Origin: Aequorivita iocasae
GTDB lineage: Bacteria; Bacteroidota; Bacteroidia; Flavobacteriales; Flavobacteriaceae
Length of the DNA stretch: 64,000 bases
Assembly: GCF_016757735.1 (NCBI RefSeq)
Contig: NZ_CP068439.1
Location: 1,054,001-1,118,000, forward strand
Direction of reading: 5' to 3'
Shown here: positions 26,093 through 35,935 of the stretch, in pieces
Position numbering within the stretch: position 1 is the stretch's first letter
Layout: each line of letters starts with the position of its first letter
Notes under the pieces: generated by a model
What the model saw: only the letters and a program-made list of their open reading frames with translations
The model's database searches: none
What the model was told of the DNA's origin: nothing
Translations under genes and position numbers: made by a program

Positions 26093-26953
26093 TTAATTAA
26101 AAAATTCGTTGAGAGTTAATGTTTCGTTTAGACGGACGCCCTTATCAGTATTTTGAACTGTTATTATTGGGTTGTGGGCATCATGTTCTAAGAAAAGATA
26201 GTAGTTATTTTCTGCTGCATTATTTAGAAATTTCTCCTTTTCGGGAAGTGTCAACAACGGGCGAGTATCGTAGCCCATCACAAAAGGAAGCGGCAAATGA
26301 CCTGCTGTAGGAAGCAAATCTGCCATAAAAACCAAGGTTTTTTCTTTATAATTTATATGCGGGATCATTTGTTTGTCTGTATGCCCGTCAACAAAAAGAA
26401 TTCCAAAATCAAGCTCGTTGGCGTCAGCAAAATCTGCTTTTGGCTGCGCAACAAATTTCAACTGTCCGCTTTCCTGCATCGGCAAAATGTTTTCCTTTAA
26501 AAAAGAAGCTTGCTCCCTTCGGTTTGGCTCGGTTGCCCATTGCCAATGGTCTTTATTGCTCCAGAAAGTAGCATTTTTAAAAGCTGGCTCATAGCCTGTG
26601 CGATCTTTGTTCCACTGAACACTTCCACCGCAATGGTCAAAGTGTAGGTGTGTCATAAAAACATCTGTAATATCATTGCGATGGAAACCATGTTTTTTAA
26701 GAGAGTCATCTATATTAAAATCGCCCCATCGGTAATAATATCCAAAGAATTTTTCACTTTGTTTATCGCCCATACCGGTGTCTATTAGCGTTAACCGATT
26801 TCCATTTTCAATAAGCAGACAGCGCGCGGCAATGTCTATCATATTATTTTGGTCTGCTGGGTTGGTTCTATTCCACAGGGTTTTTGGAACAACGCCAAAC
26901 ATGGCGCCACCATCAAGTTTAAAATTGCCAGCTTCAATAGGGAATAATTGCAT
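26093..26953 (-). CDS. MBL-fold metallo-hydrolase (lactonase-like)
   Basis: This 286-residue protein carries the metallo-beta-lactamase metal site THLHFDHCGG (HxHxDH, about residues 100-109). Further ligands are in the GHTDKQMIPH region (about 215-224) and LEHDAHNP near 255. The overall pattern resembles the YtnP / N-acyl-homoserine-lactonase branch, but substrate cannot be inferred. No signal peptide is seen, so it is cytoplasmic. It precedes the S8 and M1 protease genes in the same direction and may be the first gene of that operon. Confidence 0.88.
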   Translation of the reverse strand: MQLFPIEAGNFKLDGGAMFGVVPKTLWNRTNPADQNNMIDIAARCLLIENGNRLTLIDTGMGDKQSEKFFGYYYRWGDFNIDDSLKKHGFHRNDITDVFMTHLHFDHCGGSVQWNKDRTGYEPAFKNATFWSNKDHWQWATEPNRREQASFLKENILPMQESGQLKFVAQPKADFADANELDFGILFVDGHTDKQMIPHINYKEKTLVFMADLLPTAGHLPLPFVMGYDTRPLLTLPEKEKFLNNAAENNYYLFLEHDAHNPIITVQNTDKGVRLNETLTLNEFFN

Positions 26954-27092
26954 AATATGAAGAAATGAGTCGCAAATTAATAAAAGCGTTACAGACCAAA
27001 CCCCGAAGAATTAATTAATTATGCTATTTTTAACAAATCATTATTAATCCGGCGGAATTAAATATGCTTAAATTCGCCCAAAACCCAACCAT

Positions 27093-28961
27093 ATGGTAGA
27101 ACTTGCCGGAATAATTATTTTAGGAATATTGGCCCAGTGGGTTGCCTGGAAATTCAAGATACCCGCTATTTTACCATTAATTTTGATTGGTCTTTTTGTA
27201 GGACCAATTTCTACACTTATTTCGGAGGATGGCACCCAATGGATCCAACCCATTTTTGAAAATGGTAAAGGACTTTTTCCGGGTGAAAACCTTTTTTATT
27301 TTGTTTCATTAGCCATTGGAATCATTTTATTTGAAGGTGGTTTAACGCTTAGGCGAGGCGAAATTTCAAAAGTTGGGCCAGTAATTGTCAAGCTTATTAG
27401 CCTGGGTTCAATTATCACCTTTTTTGGAGCGGGCGTTGCCGCCTATTATGTTTTCGGCTTGAGCTGGAAAATTTCGTTTCTTTTTGCGGCATTGATAATT
27501 GTAACAGGCCCTACGGTAATTACTCCTATTTTGAGAAATATTCCATTAAAGAAAGATGTGTCGGCAGTGTTAAAATGGGAAGGAATATTGATAGACCCAA
27601 TTGGTGCATTGGTAGCTGTATTGGTGTTTGAATTTATTAGCGTAGAACACGACAGCGGCTATACCAAACAAGCTATTATTGAATTTGGCAAAATCTTATT
27701 AATAGGTTTTGCCTTTGGGATCTCGGGGGGATATGCCCTTTATTTTGCAATTAAAAAGAAATTGATTCCCCATTACTTATTAAATGTAGTTTCCCTATCA
27801 GTAGTGTTATTAATATTTGTGGAGAGCGATCTTTTTGCGCACGAATCCGGCCTGCTGTCGGTCGTAGTAATGGGAATGTTTTTGGGCAATAGTGATCTGC
27901 CCAGTTTAAAAGAGTTGCTATATTTTAAAGAATCACTTAGTGTATTGTTGATCTCAATTTTATTCATTCTTTTGGCTGCAAACATAAGCTTGGATGACCT
28001 ACTGCTGGTTTACAACTGGAAAACGGCCATTTTAATGGCAATCGTAATATTTGTTTTAAGGCCCTTGGGGGTATTTCTCAGCACCGTCAATTCCTCACTT
28101 AAAACCAATGAAAAAATATTTATAAGCTGGGTGGGCCCAAGGGGTATTGTAGCTGCCGGTATTGCCTCTCTTTTTGGAACTAAGCTTGTATTAAAGGGCG
28201 AGCCGGGTGCAGAATATATTACTCCGTTAGTGTTTGCCGTAGTTTTGGTAACGGTATTGCTCAACGCCACAACCGCAAGACCTTTTGCGTCCATGGTTGG
28301 CGTATTTCTTAAAAAATCTGATGGAATTTTGATTGTGGGTGCTTCAAAGGTTTCAAGACTCATTGCCTCCTATCTTCAGAAAAGTGGCAGGCATGTAGTT
28401 TTGCTGGATTCAAACAGATTAAATGTGAATAAGGCCAAAGAGCTTGGGCTTGATGCAATTACTGCCAATATTTACTCAGATGAACTTACAGACAATATAG
28501 AACTAAACGATATGGGCTATTTGCTGGCCATGACGGGCAATGATGAAATTAATAAACATGCCATCAACCGATTTGGAAAATATTTTGGCGAAAATGGAAC
28601 CTTTCGTTTGATGACTTCTGAAGAAATGCGGGAGCGTCACCATCTTTCCGCACGGGAATTGTTTTCATATACGCACGACTATACACGTTTTACTGAAGTG
28701 GCCCACGATTTTCCTTCTATTCAAGAAATTCCTGTGGGAAGCGAAAGCCAATTTTTACGGGTACTAAATATTATTGGTGAAAACGAAAATGCCATTCCGC
28801 TGTTTCTTAAACGCCCCAATGGATTTTTGGACTTGATAACCGCACCCGATGAACTGGAAATTGAAGAAGGAAGTGCATTAGTCTATCTGGGCAAGCCTAT
28901 GGATTTTGAAGATGTGGCAAATGCCACCAAAACCAAAAAAGAGGTTACAACCCAAAAATAA
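27093..28961 (+). CDS. CPA-type sodium/proton antiporter with TrkA-N domain
   Basis: This 622-residue protein has about 12 membrane segments over residues 1-410, including FEGGLTLRRGEI, and GPTVITPILRNIPL as the antiporter core. A soluble Rossmann nucleotide-binding (TrkA-N/RCK) domain sits at about 413-530, from GILIVGASKVSRLIASYLQ, and a TrkA-C-like end follows. This is the layout of NhaP/KefB-type regulated Na+ or K+/H+ antiporters. It is expected in the inner membrane for pH and salt balance. It stands alone with a free upstream region, and a small lipoprotein follows at 36 bases. Confidence 0.9.
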   Translation: MVELAGIIILGILAQWVAWKFKIPAILPLILIGLFVGPISTLISEDGTQWIQPIFENGKGLFPGENLFYFVSLAIGIILFEGGLTLRRGEISKVGPVIVKLISLGSIITFFGAGVAAYYVFGLSWKISFLFAALIIVTGPTVITPILRNIPLKKDVSAVLKWEGILIDPIGALVAVLVFEFISVEHDSGYTKQAIIEFGKILLIGFAFGISGGYALYFAIKKKLIPHYLLNVVSLSVVLLIFVESDLFAHESGLLSVVVMGMFLGNSDLPSLKELLYFKESLSVLLISILFILLAANISLDDLLLVYNWKTAILMAIVIFVLRPLGVFLSTVNSSLKTNEKIFISWVGPRGIVAAGIASLFGTKLVLKGEPGAEYITPLVFAVVLVTVLLNATTARPFASMVGVFLKKSDGILIVGASKVSRLIASYLQKSGRHVVLLDSNRLNVNKAKELGLDAITANIYSDELTDNIELNDMGYLLAMTGNDEINKHAINRFGKYFGENGTFRLMTSEEMRERHHLSARELFSYTHDYTRFTEVAHDFPSIQEIPVGSESQFLRVLNIIGENENAIPLFLKRPNGFLDLITAPDELEIEEGSALVYLGKPMDFEDVANATKTKKEVTTQK

Positions 28962-28997
28962 TTACTGTTTCAGACCGTTTTCAACAAAACCTTTCCA

Positions 28998-29225
28998 ATG
29001 AAAAAACTTTTGTTTATTATCGCTATAATCTCAGGATTCACTGTGTTTTCCTGTAAAAAAGATGACGGTGGTGGCTGTACTACATGTTCTTCTCCCGAAA
29101 CCACAAGTTTTCAAGTATGTGAGGAAAGTGATGGCAATGCTTCAGTTAATGGCCAAAACACGGGAACGCCTTATGATGTCTATGTTTCTGGTTTAGTGGA
29201 AGCTGGGGCAAGCTGTAATAATTGA
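28998..29225 (+). CDS. small Cys-containing lipoprotein
   Basis: This 75-residue protein has a signal MKKLLFIIAIISGFTVFSC, with a lipobox cysteine at 19. The mature 57 residues contain a GGGCTTC pair (Cys27, Cys30), Cys41 and Cys73, which could form disulfides or bind a metal. No family recognised. It follows the antiporter in the same direction at 36 bases and converges on lepA with a 5-base gap. The clear signal peptide and sensible composition make it a likely real gene. Confidence 0.65.
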   Translation: MKKLLFIIAIISGFTVFSCKKDDGGGCTTCSSPETTSFQVCEESDGNASVNGQNTGTPYDVYVSGLVEAGASCNN

Positions 29226-29230
29226 GCTTA

Positions 29231-31027
29231 TTAATCATTAAGCTTTAATACAGCCATAAAGGCTTCCTGCGGAATTTCTACATTACCCACTTGACGCATA
29301 CGTTTTTTCCCTTTTTTCTGCTTTTCCAAAAGTTTTCGCTTACGCGAAATATCGCCACCGTAACATTTTGCGGTAACGTCTTTTCTGAGAGCTTTCACGG
29401 TTTCTCGTGCAATGATTTTTGCACCGATGGCAGCTTGAATTGGAATGTCAAACTGTTGCCTTGGAATTAATTGCCGCAATTTTTCGCACATCTTCTTTCC
29501 AATGTCATAGGCATTGTCGCGGTGTAGCAGTGCTGAAAGTGCATCTACGGTATTTCCGTTGAGCAGCACATCTACTTTTACCAGATGGGAAGCGCGCATT
29601 CCAATTGGGGAATAATCAAAAGACGCATACCCTTTGGAAACCGTTTTCAACCTATCATAAAAGTCGAAAACAATTTCTGCCAAAGGCATGTCAAAAGTAA
29701 GTTCAACTCTTTCTGTCGTTAAATAGGTTTGGTTAGTGATTTCACCTCTTTTTTCAATACAAAGTGACATTACCGAACCCACAAAGTCTGATTTTGTAAT
29801 GATTGTGGCCTTAATATAAGGTTCCTCAACACGGTTTAACTTTGAAGGATCGGGAAGGTCTGAAGGATTATTAACCAAGATTGGTGTTTCAGGTTCTTTG
29901 TTTGTGTATGCGTGATAAGATACGTTTGGAACGGTGGTAATAACCGTCATGTCAAACTCTCTTTCCAGTCTTTCCTGAATAATTTCAAGGTGAAGCATTC
30001 CCAAAAACCCACAACGGAAACCGAACCCAAGTGCAGCCGAACTTTCCGGAATAAAAACCAATGAAGCATCGTTCAATTGCAATTTTTCCATGGAATTTCG
30101 CAATTCTTCGTAATCTTCAGTATCTACGGGATATATTCCCGCAAAAACCATGGGTTTTACATCCTCAAAACCTTCAATCATATTGACGGTTGGATTTTTG
30201 GAATCGGTAATGGTATCTCCTACTTTTACTTCTTTCGCTTCTTTTATTCCTGTAATAAGATAGCCAACATCGCCTGTTTTTACTACATCTTTTGGCTGTT
30301 GTTTCAGTTTTAGCGTACCCACTTCATCGGCAAAATAACTTTTCCCGGTAGCCATAAATTTGATGTGCTGTCCTTTTTTTATTTCACCATTGAGAACCCT
30401 GAAGTAGGTTTCAACACCTCGAAAAGGATTGTAAACAGAATCAAAAATCAATGCTTGTAAAGACTCCTGGGGATTACCCTTTGGTGGAGGAATACGCTCA
30501 ATAATAGCGCTTAAAATTTCATCAATGCCCAATCCAGTTTTGGCGCTTGCAGGGATTACTTCTTCCGGTTTGCAACCCAAAAGATCCACGATATCATCTG
30601 TTACCTCTTCAATGTTTGCAGAAGGAAGATCTACTTTGTTCAACACTGGAATTATTTCCAAATCATTCTCCAAAGCCAAATACAGGTTGGAAATAGTCTG
30701 TGCCTGTATACTTTGTGCAGCATCTACAATAAGTAAAGCGCCTTCACAAGCTGCGATGGAACGCGAAACTTCATATGAAAAATCTACGTGCCCGGGAGTA
30801 TCAATTAAATTTAGGGTATATTTTTCGCCTTTATAAACATAATCCATTTGTATGGCGTGACTTTTAATGGTAATGCCGCGTTCGCGCTCCAAGTCCATAT
30901 TATCAAGCAACTGTGCTTGTTTTTCACGGTCGGTCACGGTACCGGTGGCGTCCAAAAGCCGGTCTGCCAAGGTGCTTTTTCCGTGGTCAATGTGGGCGAT
31001 GATGCAAAAATTGCGAATGTTCTTCAT
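29231..31027 (-). CDS. lepA: elongation factor 4 (LepA)
   Basis: This 598-residue translational GTPase acts on ribosomes and is implicated in back-translocation and 30S assembly. It starts [19 protein letters not shown] (G1 P-loop); G3 is DTPGHVDF and G4 NKVDLP. The LepA-specific C-terminal domain ends with [19 protein letters not shown] start at 31027, not at the longer reading, because the TATATTTG promoter lies at 31062-31055 just upstream. Length is the family norm. Confidence 0.96.
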   Translation of the reverse strand: MKNIRNFCIIAHIDHGKSTLADRLLDATGTVTDREKQAQLLDNMDLERERGITIKSHAIQMDYVYKGEKYTLNLIDTPGHVDFSYEVSRSIAACEGALLIVDAAQSIQAQTISNLYLALENDLEIIPVLNKVDLPSANIEEVTDDIVDLLGCKPEEVIPASAKTGLGIDEILSAIIERIPPPKGNPQESLQALIFDSVYNPFRGVETYFRVLNGEIKKGQHIKFMATGKSYFADEVGTLKLKQQPKDVVKTGDVGYLITGIKEAKEVKVGDTITDSKNPTVNMIEGFEDVKPMVFAGIYPVDTEDYEELRNSMEKLQLNDASLVFIPESSAALGFGFRCGFLGMLHLEIIQERLEREFDMTVITTVPNVSYHAYTNKEPETPILVNNPSDLPDPSKLNRVEEPYIKATIITKSDFVGSVMSLCIEKRGEITNQTYLTTERVELTFDMPLAEIVFDFYDRLKTVSKGYASFDYSPIGMRASHLVKVDVLLNGNTVDALSALLHRDNAYDIGKKMCEKLRQLIPRQQFDIPIQAAIGAKIIARETVKALRKDVTAKCYGGDISRKRKLLEKQKKGKKRMRQVGNVEIPQEAFMAVLKLND

Positions 31028-31054
31028 AAAAATTCCTTCTCGTACTACAAGTTG

Positions 31055-31062
31055 CAAATATA
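31055..31062 (-). promoter_or_regulatory. -7 promoter element for lepA
   Basis: TATATTTG on the minus strand, ending 27 bases before the lepA ATG; matches TAnnTTTG and supports the short start. Confidence 0.55.
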
Positions 31063-31190
31063 GATTAAAAGAGTGATTATATGTGCTATGATTAAAACAC
31101 TTAAAATAATTGTGTGGAGATTGTTTTTATTTAATAAATTTTTAACATATTTGTATTGTAAAGCTGTATTTCAGCGATATATTTTTTTCT

Positions 31191-31231
31191 CCCCAGATAA
31201 GGAATCATAGTAACGGGTGTCGCCCCAGATA
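31191..31231 (+). repeat. two direct CCCCAGATA copies before the barrel gene
   Basis: CCCCAGATA occurs at 31191-31199 and again at 31223-31231, 32 bases apart (about three helical turns), 13 bases before the ATG at 31244. Either a chance repeat or a regulator-binding pair. Confidence 0.4.
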
Positions 31232-31243
31232 TCTACTTATGTT

Positions 31244-33661
31244 ATGACAAGATTTATTATGTTTTTTTTCTGCCTTCAAGCAGGAGTTTTGATGGCACAG
31301 GACTTTTCTGTCTCTGGGAGTGTATTGGATACAAAGAATGCCCCACTATCATTTGTGAATGTTTTGGTTTATGAAAATGAGGGAGAAAATCCATTAATTG
31401 GAACTACCACTGATGAAGACGGTTCTTTTGTTCTGAAAAATTTAGAAGCAGGAACCTATATTATAAACTTCAGTTATATTGGTTTTGAAGATAAACAACA
31501 AACCATTCAACTTTCTTCAAATAAAAATTTAGGCAACTTAGTATTACAGGAAAACCAACAAATGCTAGACGAAACGGTAGTTGTTGCAAAACTGCCAACC
31601 ATACGTAAGACCCCTGGCAAACTTGTTTTTGAAGTGGAGAACACTTCACTTTCCACGGGCAGTGCCGTAGATCTTTTAAAGAAAACACCGGGCGTTATCG
31701 TTGCAAACGAAAATATCCAAATAAAACTATCTACTCCGGTTATTTATATCAATGGCAAGCGGGTGTATCTTTCAGCAGAAGAAGTATATTCACTATTGCA
31801 GAATACCGATGCGGCGGCCATTAAATCTGTGGAGGTAATTACAAATCCATCCTCAAAATACGATGCTGACGCAGGAACGGTACTGAATATTATTACTTCC
31901 AAAGCGATTTCCATTGGTTATAAAGGCTCTGTATATGCGAACTACGAGCAAGGAATTTACCCAAAATATAATTTTGGGACTTCGCATTTTTATAAAAATA
32001 ATTGGGTAAACATGTATGCGAGCTATTCTTATGCAGATAAAAAAGAATATAAAGAAGATGAAAACTATATTCGTTATTTTCAACCCGACGAGGCTTCCAC
32101 TAAATCTATTTGGGAAACCGACTTTAACCGAACTACGGAGCGCAGCAATCACAACGGAAATGTTGTTTTGGACTTTACGCTAAACGATAAAAACACAATC
32201 AGCCTTACTTCAAACGTTTCACTTACGCCTGAAGTTAAATACCATAACAATGGCCACTCTTTAATTTTTAGCCCACAGCGTCAGTTAGATTCCACAATCA
32301 CTACCTTAAGTTATGTGGATTACGAAAAGCAAAATTTGACATTTGCCTTGGACTATAACCGTGCTTTAAATGAAAATGGCGCAACATTGGCAATATCAGC
32401 TAATTATATTTATTACGACAACATCCAAAACCAAAGCGTGAGTTCCGATTATTTATTGCCGAATGGCAATCTTTTGAGAAACAACAGTTTTTACACAGAT
32501 TCTGAACAAACAAGCGACATTTTTACGGGGCAGGCCGATGTTTCTTCGGAATTGTGGGGTGGAACCTTTGAAGCAGGGTTCAAATTCAGCAGTATTGACA
32601 CTGAAAGCAAATTAGACTTCTTTGATGTATTGAGCAACACAACCACTTTCAACAATTCACTTTCAGATAATTTCAACTATAGAGAGAATATTTTTGCGGA
32701 ATATATAAATTTTGAAAAAGATTGGGAAAAATGGAGCGTTGCTGCTGGTCTTCGTGGGGAATATACAGACATTGATGCCATTTCCCATTCTTTAGGGCAG
32801 GTGAACAACAAGCAGTATTTCGATCTTTTTCCCTCAGCATCTTTTCATTATATTATAAATGATAACAACGGGATTGGACTAAGTTACAGCCGCAGTGTAG
32901 AAAGACCCCGCTATCAAAGTTTAAACCCTTTTAAATATTTTATTACAGAACGAAACTTCAATGGGGGTAACCCCAAACTGGTTCCTGCAATTGAAGATAA
33001 AATCACACTTACTTTTGGTCACAAAGGCAAACTATTTTTTGAGCTCTATTATCAAAATGTTGAGAATAGTCTAGACATATTGGTACTTCAAAACAACACA
33101 AACAGCACGCTTAGCAGTATAGATGCCAATATGATCAAAAGCTATCAATACGCTTTTGATATAACGTATTTTAGTTCGCTCAACCCTTGGTGGTGGCTTC
33201 ATTTAAATACCTCTTCCTTTTATTTGGCCAATGAATTTTACGCGCTGCAAAGCTCACCAGAAACCTACACTAATGATACTTTTGGACAATATATTTTTCT
33301 CACCAATCACTTTACTCTTTCCAAGGATCGTTCCTTTACGGCTGATTTAACTGGAGTTTACATTTCAAACTTCGTGTTTGGTAACCGTTTTTTTGAAAAC
33401 CAAAGCTACGTAAACGTATTAATTAGAAAAGATATTTGGGATAAGAATGCAAGTTTGACCGTGGGGGTTGATGATCTTTTTAACACCCTCAATAATACCG
33501 CTTCAGTTTCAAATTATTACAACCAAGACAACTATTATTATGCAAATATTGAAAGCAGATTGCTACGTCTAGGTTTTAAATACAACTTCGGAAATTCCCG
33601 ACTTCGTGATAATAGCAAAAAAATAGAGACTGACGAAGGTGATAGGCTGGAAGGAGAGTAA
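31244..33661 (+). CDS. TonB-receptor-like outer-membrane beta-barrel protein (carboxypeptidase-regulatory N-domain)
   Basis: This 805-residue protein has a signal peptide (MTRFIMFFFCLQAGVLMAQ). An N-terminal CarboxypepD_reg-like domain (about 22-100) contains GSVLDTKNAPLSFVNVLVYE. A plug-like region and a C-terminal 'OMP_b-brl_3' style barrel follow, ending YNFGNSRL and an acidic tail. Such proteins import large or scarce substrates in Bacteroidota; no SusD partner is adjacent, so the substrate is unknown. I start at 31244, since the longer reading begins with GTG and lacks a canonical signal. Two CCCCAGATA repeats precede it. Confidence 0.87.
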   Translation: MTRFIMFFFCLQAGVLMAQDFSVSGSVLDTKNAPLSFVNVLVYENEGENPLIGTTTDEDGSFVLKNLEAGTYIINFSYIGFEDKQQTIQLSSNKNLGNLVLQENQQMLDETVVVAKLPTIRKTPGKLVFEVENTSLSTGSAVDLLKKTPGVIVANENIQIKLSTPVIYINGKRVYLSAEEVYSLLQNTDAAAIKSVEVITNPSSKYDADAGTVLNIITSKAISIGYKGSVYANYEQGIYPKYNFGTSHFYKNNWVNMYASYSYADKKEYKEDENYIRYFQPDEASTKSIWETDFNRTTERSNHNGNVVLDFTLNDKNTISLTSNVSLTPEVKYHNNGHSLIFSPQRQLDSTITTLSYVDYEKQNLTFALDYNRALNENGATLAISANYIYYDNIQNQSVSSDYLLPNGNLLRNNSFYTDSEQTSDIFTGQADVSSELWGGTFEAGFKFSSIDTESKLDFFDVLSNTTTFNNSLSDNFNYRENIFAEYINFEKDWEKWSVAAGLRGEYTDIDAISHSLGQVNNKQYFDLFPSASFHYIINDNNGIGLSYSRSVERPRYQSLNPFKYFITERNFNGGNPKLVPAIEDKITLTFGHKGKLFFELYYQNVENSLDILVLQNNTNSTLSSIDANMIKSYQYAFDITYFSSLNPWWWLHLNTSSFYLANEFYALQSSPETYTNDTFGQYIFLTNHFTLSKDRSFTADLTGVYISNFVFGNRFFENQSYVNVLIRKDIWDKNASLTVGVDDLFNTLNNTASVSNYYNQDNYYYANIESRLLRLGFKYNFGNSRLRDNSKKIETDEGDRLEGE

Positions 33662-33712
33662 ACAATTTTCTTCAACAACAATCTTTTAAAATTTCATATT
33701 CTTGATATTTAC

Positions 33713-33720
33713 TACTTTTG
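33713..33720 (+). promoter_or_regulatory. -7 promoter element for dusB
   Basis: TACTTTTG, ending 19 bases before the TTG start of dusB; matches TAnnTTTG. Confidence 0.6.
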
Positions 33721-33739
33721 CAGTTCCAAAACGAAATAA

Positions 33740-34732
33740 TTGCCAAAAATAGGAAACATACAATTGCCAGATTTTCCATTGCTGCTTGCGCCAATGGAAG
33801 ATGTTAGCGACCCGCCTTTTCGCGCACTTTGCAAAGAGCAGGGCGCCGATGTGGTTTTTACTGAATTTATCTCCTCTGAAGGGCTAATTCGCGACGCCGC
33901 CAAAAGCGTGATGAAGCTGGATATTTATGAAAAGGAACGACCCGTGGGCATCCAAATCTTTGGTGCCGTTTTGGATTCCATGCTTCAAAGTGTTGAAATA
34001 GTTGAAGCCAGCGGACCAGATATGATTGACATCAACTTTGGCTGTCCTGTAAAAAAAGTTGTTTCAAAAGGTGCCGGCGCGGGAATTTTGAAAGATATAG
34101 ACCTTATGGTAAGTCTTACTGAAGCCATGGTAAAGCACACAAAACTTCCAATTACCGTAAAAACACGCTTGGGCTGGGACCATGATTCAATAAAAATTGT
34201 TGAAGTTGCCGAGCGTTTGCAGGATGTGGGCTGCCAGGCACTTTCCATCCATGGCCGAACGCGGGCGCAAATGTATAAAGGCGATGCCGATTGGAAACCC
34301 ATTGCGGAAGTAAAAAACAACCCGCGAATGCATATTCCCATCTTCGGAAACGGCGATGTTGACACGCCCGAAAAAGCGATGGAAATGCGCGACAAATACG
34401 GGCTCGATGGCGCAATGATTGGCCGTGCCAGTATTGGTTATCCGTGGTTTTTTAAAGAAGTGAAACACTATTTTAAAACTGGCGAACATTTGCCCCCACC
34501 TACGATGCAAGAACGCGTGGAAGCAGCCAAACGCCACCTACAAATGGCCATAGACTGGAAAGGCGAAACTTTGGGCGTTTTTGAAACCCGCCGTCATTAT
34601 ACCAACTATTTTAAGGGAATTCCAAACTTTAAGGAATACCGAATGAAAATGGTAACGAGCGATGATTCCGCATCAGTCTTTGAAGCTTTTGAAGAAGTTT
34701 TGGAAGCGTTTGGGGATTATGAATTTGCTTAA
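33740..34732 (+). CDS. dusB: tRNA-dihydrouridine synthase DusB-type
   Basis: This 330-residue FMN enzyme reduces uridine to dihydrouridine in the tRNA D-loop. It begins with LLLAPMEDVSDPPFRAL, the FMN-binding first strand. The catalytic cysteine is Cys102 in DINFGCPVKKVV. Further motifs are KTRLGWDH, SIHGRTRAQ and GNGDVDTPEKA. The start codon must be TTG at 33740, as no ATG is available in frame between the promoter and the conserved core; an upstream TACTTTTG fits. The stop overlaps the convergent LolE-like gene by 4 bases. Confidence 0.94.
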   Translation: MPKIGNIQLPDFPLLLAPMEDVSDPPFRALCKEQGADVVFTEFISSEGLIRDAAKSVMKLDIYEKERPVGIQIFGAVLDSMLQSVEIVEASGPDMIDINFGCPVKKVVSKGAGAGILKDIDLMVSLTEAMVKHTKLPITVKTRLGWDHDSIKIVEVAERLQDVGCQALSIHGRTRAQMYKGDADWKPIAEVKNNPRMHIPIFGNGDVDTPEKAMEMRDKYGLDGAMIGRASIGYPWFFKEVKHYFKTGEHLPPPTMQERVEAAKRHLQMAIDWKGETLGVFETRRHYTNYFKGIPNFKEYRMKMVTSDDSASVFEAFEEVLEAFGDYEFA

Positions 34733-35934
34733 ACCAAAAGTTTTTCCCGAACCCTGCTCGAAGCAATTTTTGAAGCGATAATTCCCAAAATACTTATTGT
34801 TACAAAAACAATTATAATATTGAGTAGCTCCAATTTTACGGGATAGGGCAGGGTACTTGTTATTGCTACAAATTCAAATTTCAGTTGTGCAAGTACTGCT
34901 AAAATTCCCAGAAAAATTCCCAGTAAACCGCCAAGCACGGTCATTAGCGTGCCCTGCAGGAAAAAGATGCGGCGTATTTCGGGCAGCGAAGCACCCAAAT
35001 TGTAAAGCGTTTTAATATTTTTCCGCTTGTCCAAAACCATCATTATTATTGAGCCAATAACGTTGAAAAGGGCAATTATCATTACCAAAGTAAAGATTAA
35101 ATAAACCGCAATATTTTCAGTATTCAGCATTTTGTAAAGCGCATCGTTTTGCTGAATTCTATTTTTAATTAATATTTTTTTAGCAAAGATATTTTCAATT
35201 TCTTCGCGCACATTTTCTTCGGAAGCTGTGGACGCCAATTTAATTTCAAGGGAAGAGATTTTTGTACTGTCTAGTGATAGCATATTTCTGGCGAATTCTA
35301 AATCTGTAAAAACATATTTTGCATCAAGATCTTCATTCACTTGATACACGCCAGAAACAACCACATTTTCCTTACTAAACGCATCTGATGGATCAAGCGC
35401 GTTTATTTGACCGGTTCCAGGCTTGGGAACATAAATTTCCAAAGGTGCACCATAATCACGAACACCCATAGATAGTTTCGCAATTGTTGAAAGGCCTACT
35501 ACCACTTCGTTTTGGTTTTCAACAAACCAATCTCCGTAATACATTATGCTGTCCAGTTGGGTAACTTTGCCATAAAGGGAATCCACACCTTTTATATAGG
35601 CAATGTGGTTTTTGCCTTTGTAATGAAGAAAAACGCGCTCCTCAATTATTTTTGATACGGTTTCAACTTCGGCTATAGCATTTAATTGCTCTTTTTGTGC
35701 TTCGGAAAATGATATGGTTTTTCCGCTTGCAGGCAGAATTTTGAGATCGCTGTCAAAAATATTGGTGAACTGAAGGCTAAAATCCTTCAAACCAGAAAAT
35801 CCCGAAAGCACGATGAATAATGACATTGCGCCCACCACAACACCCACTGCCGCAATGCCTGTTATAATATTGATGGCATTGTTGCTGCTTTTTGAAAACA
35901 AATAGCGCTTGGCGATGTAGAGCGAAAAATTCAA
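34729..35934 (-). CDS. FtsX/LolE-type ABC transporter permease
   Basis: This 401-residue membrane protein has one N-terminal helix (about 20-45: NAINIITGIAAVGVVVGAMS). A large periplasmic domain spans about 50-260, and three C-terminal helices follow (about 275-300, 318-350, 362-392). This is the FtsX-like/MacB-type layout of LolC/LolE lipoprotein-releasing permeases. No ATPase is adjacent, so the partner is encoded elsewhere. It lies 1 base downstream of rbfA on the same strand, probably cotranscribed. Substrate inference is only by family. Confidence 0.88.
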   Translation of the reverse strand: MNFSLYIAKRYLFSKSSNNAINIITGIAAVGVVVGAMSLFIVLSGFSGLKDFSLQFTNIFDSDLKILPASGKTISFSEAQKEQLNAIAEVETVSKIIEERVFLHYKGKNHIAYIKGVDSLYGKVTQLDSIMYYGDWFVENQNEVVVGLSTIAKLSMGVRDYGAPLEIYVPKPGTGQINALDPSDAFSKENVVVSGVYQVNEDLDAKYVFTDLEFARNMLSLDSTKISSLEIKLASTASEENVREEIENIFAKKILIKNRIQQNDALYKMLNTENIAVYLIFTLVMIIALFNVIGSIIMMVLDKRKNIKTLYNLGASLPEIRRIFFLQGTLMTVLGGLLGIFLGILAVLAQLKFEFVAITSTLPYPVKLELLNIIIVFVTISILGIIASKIASSRVREKLLV

Positions 35935-35935
35935 G

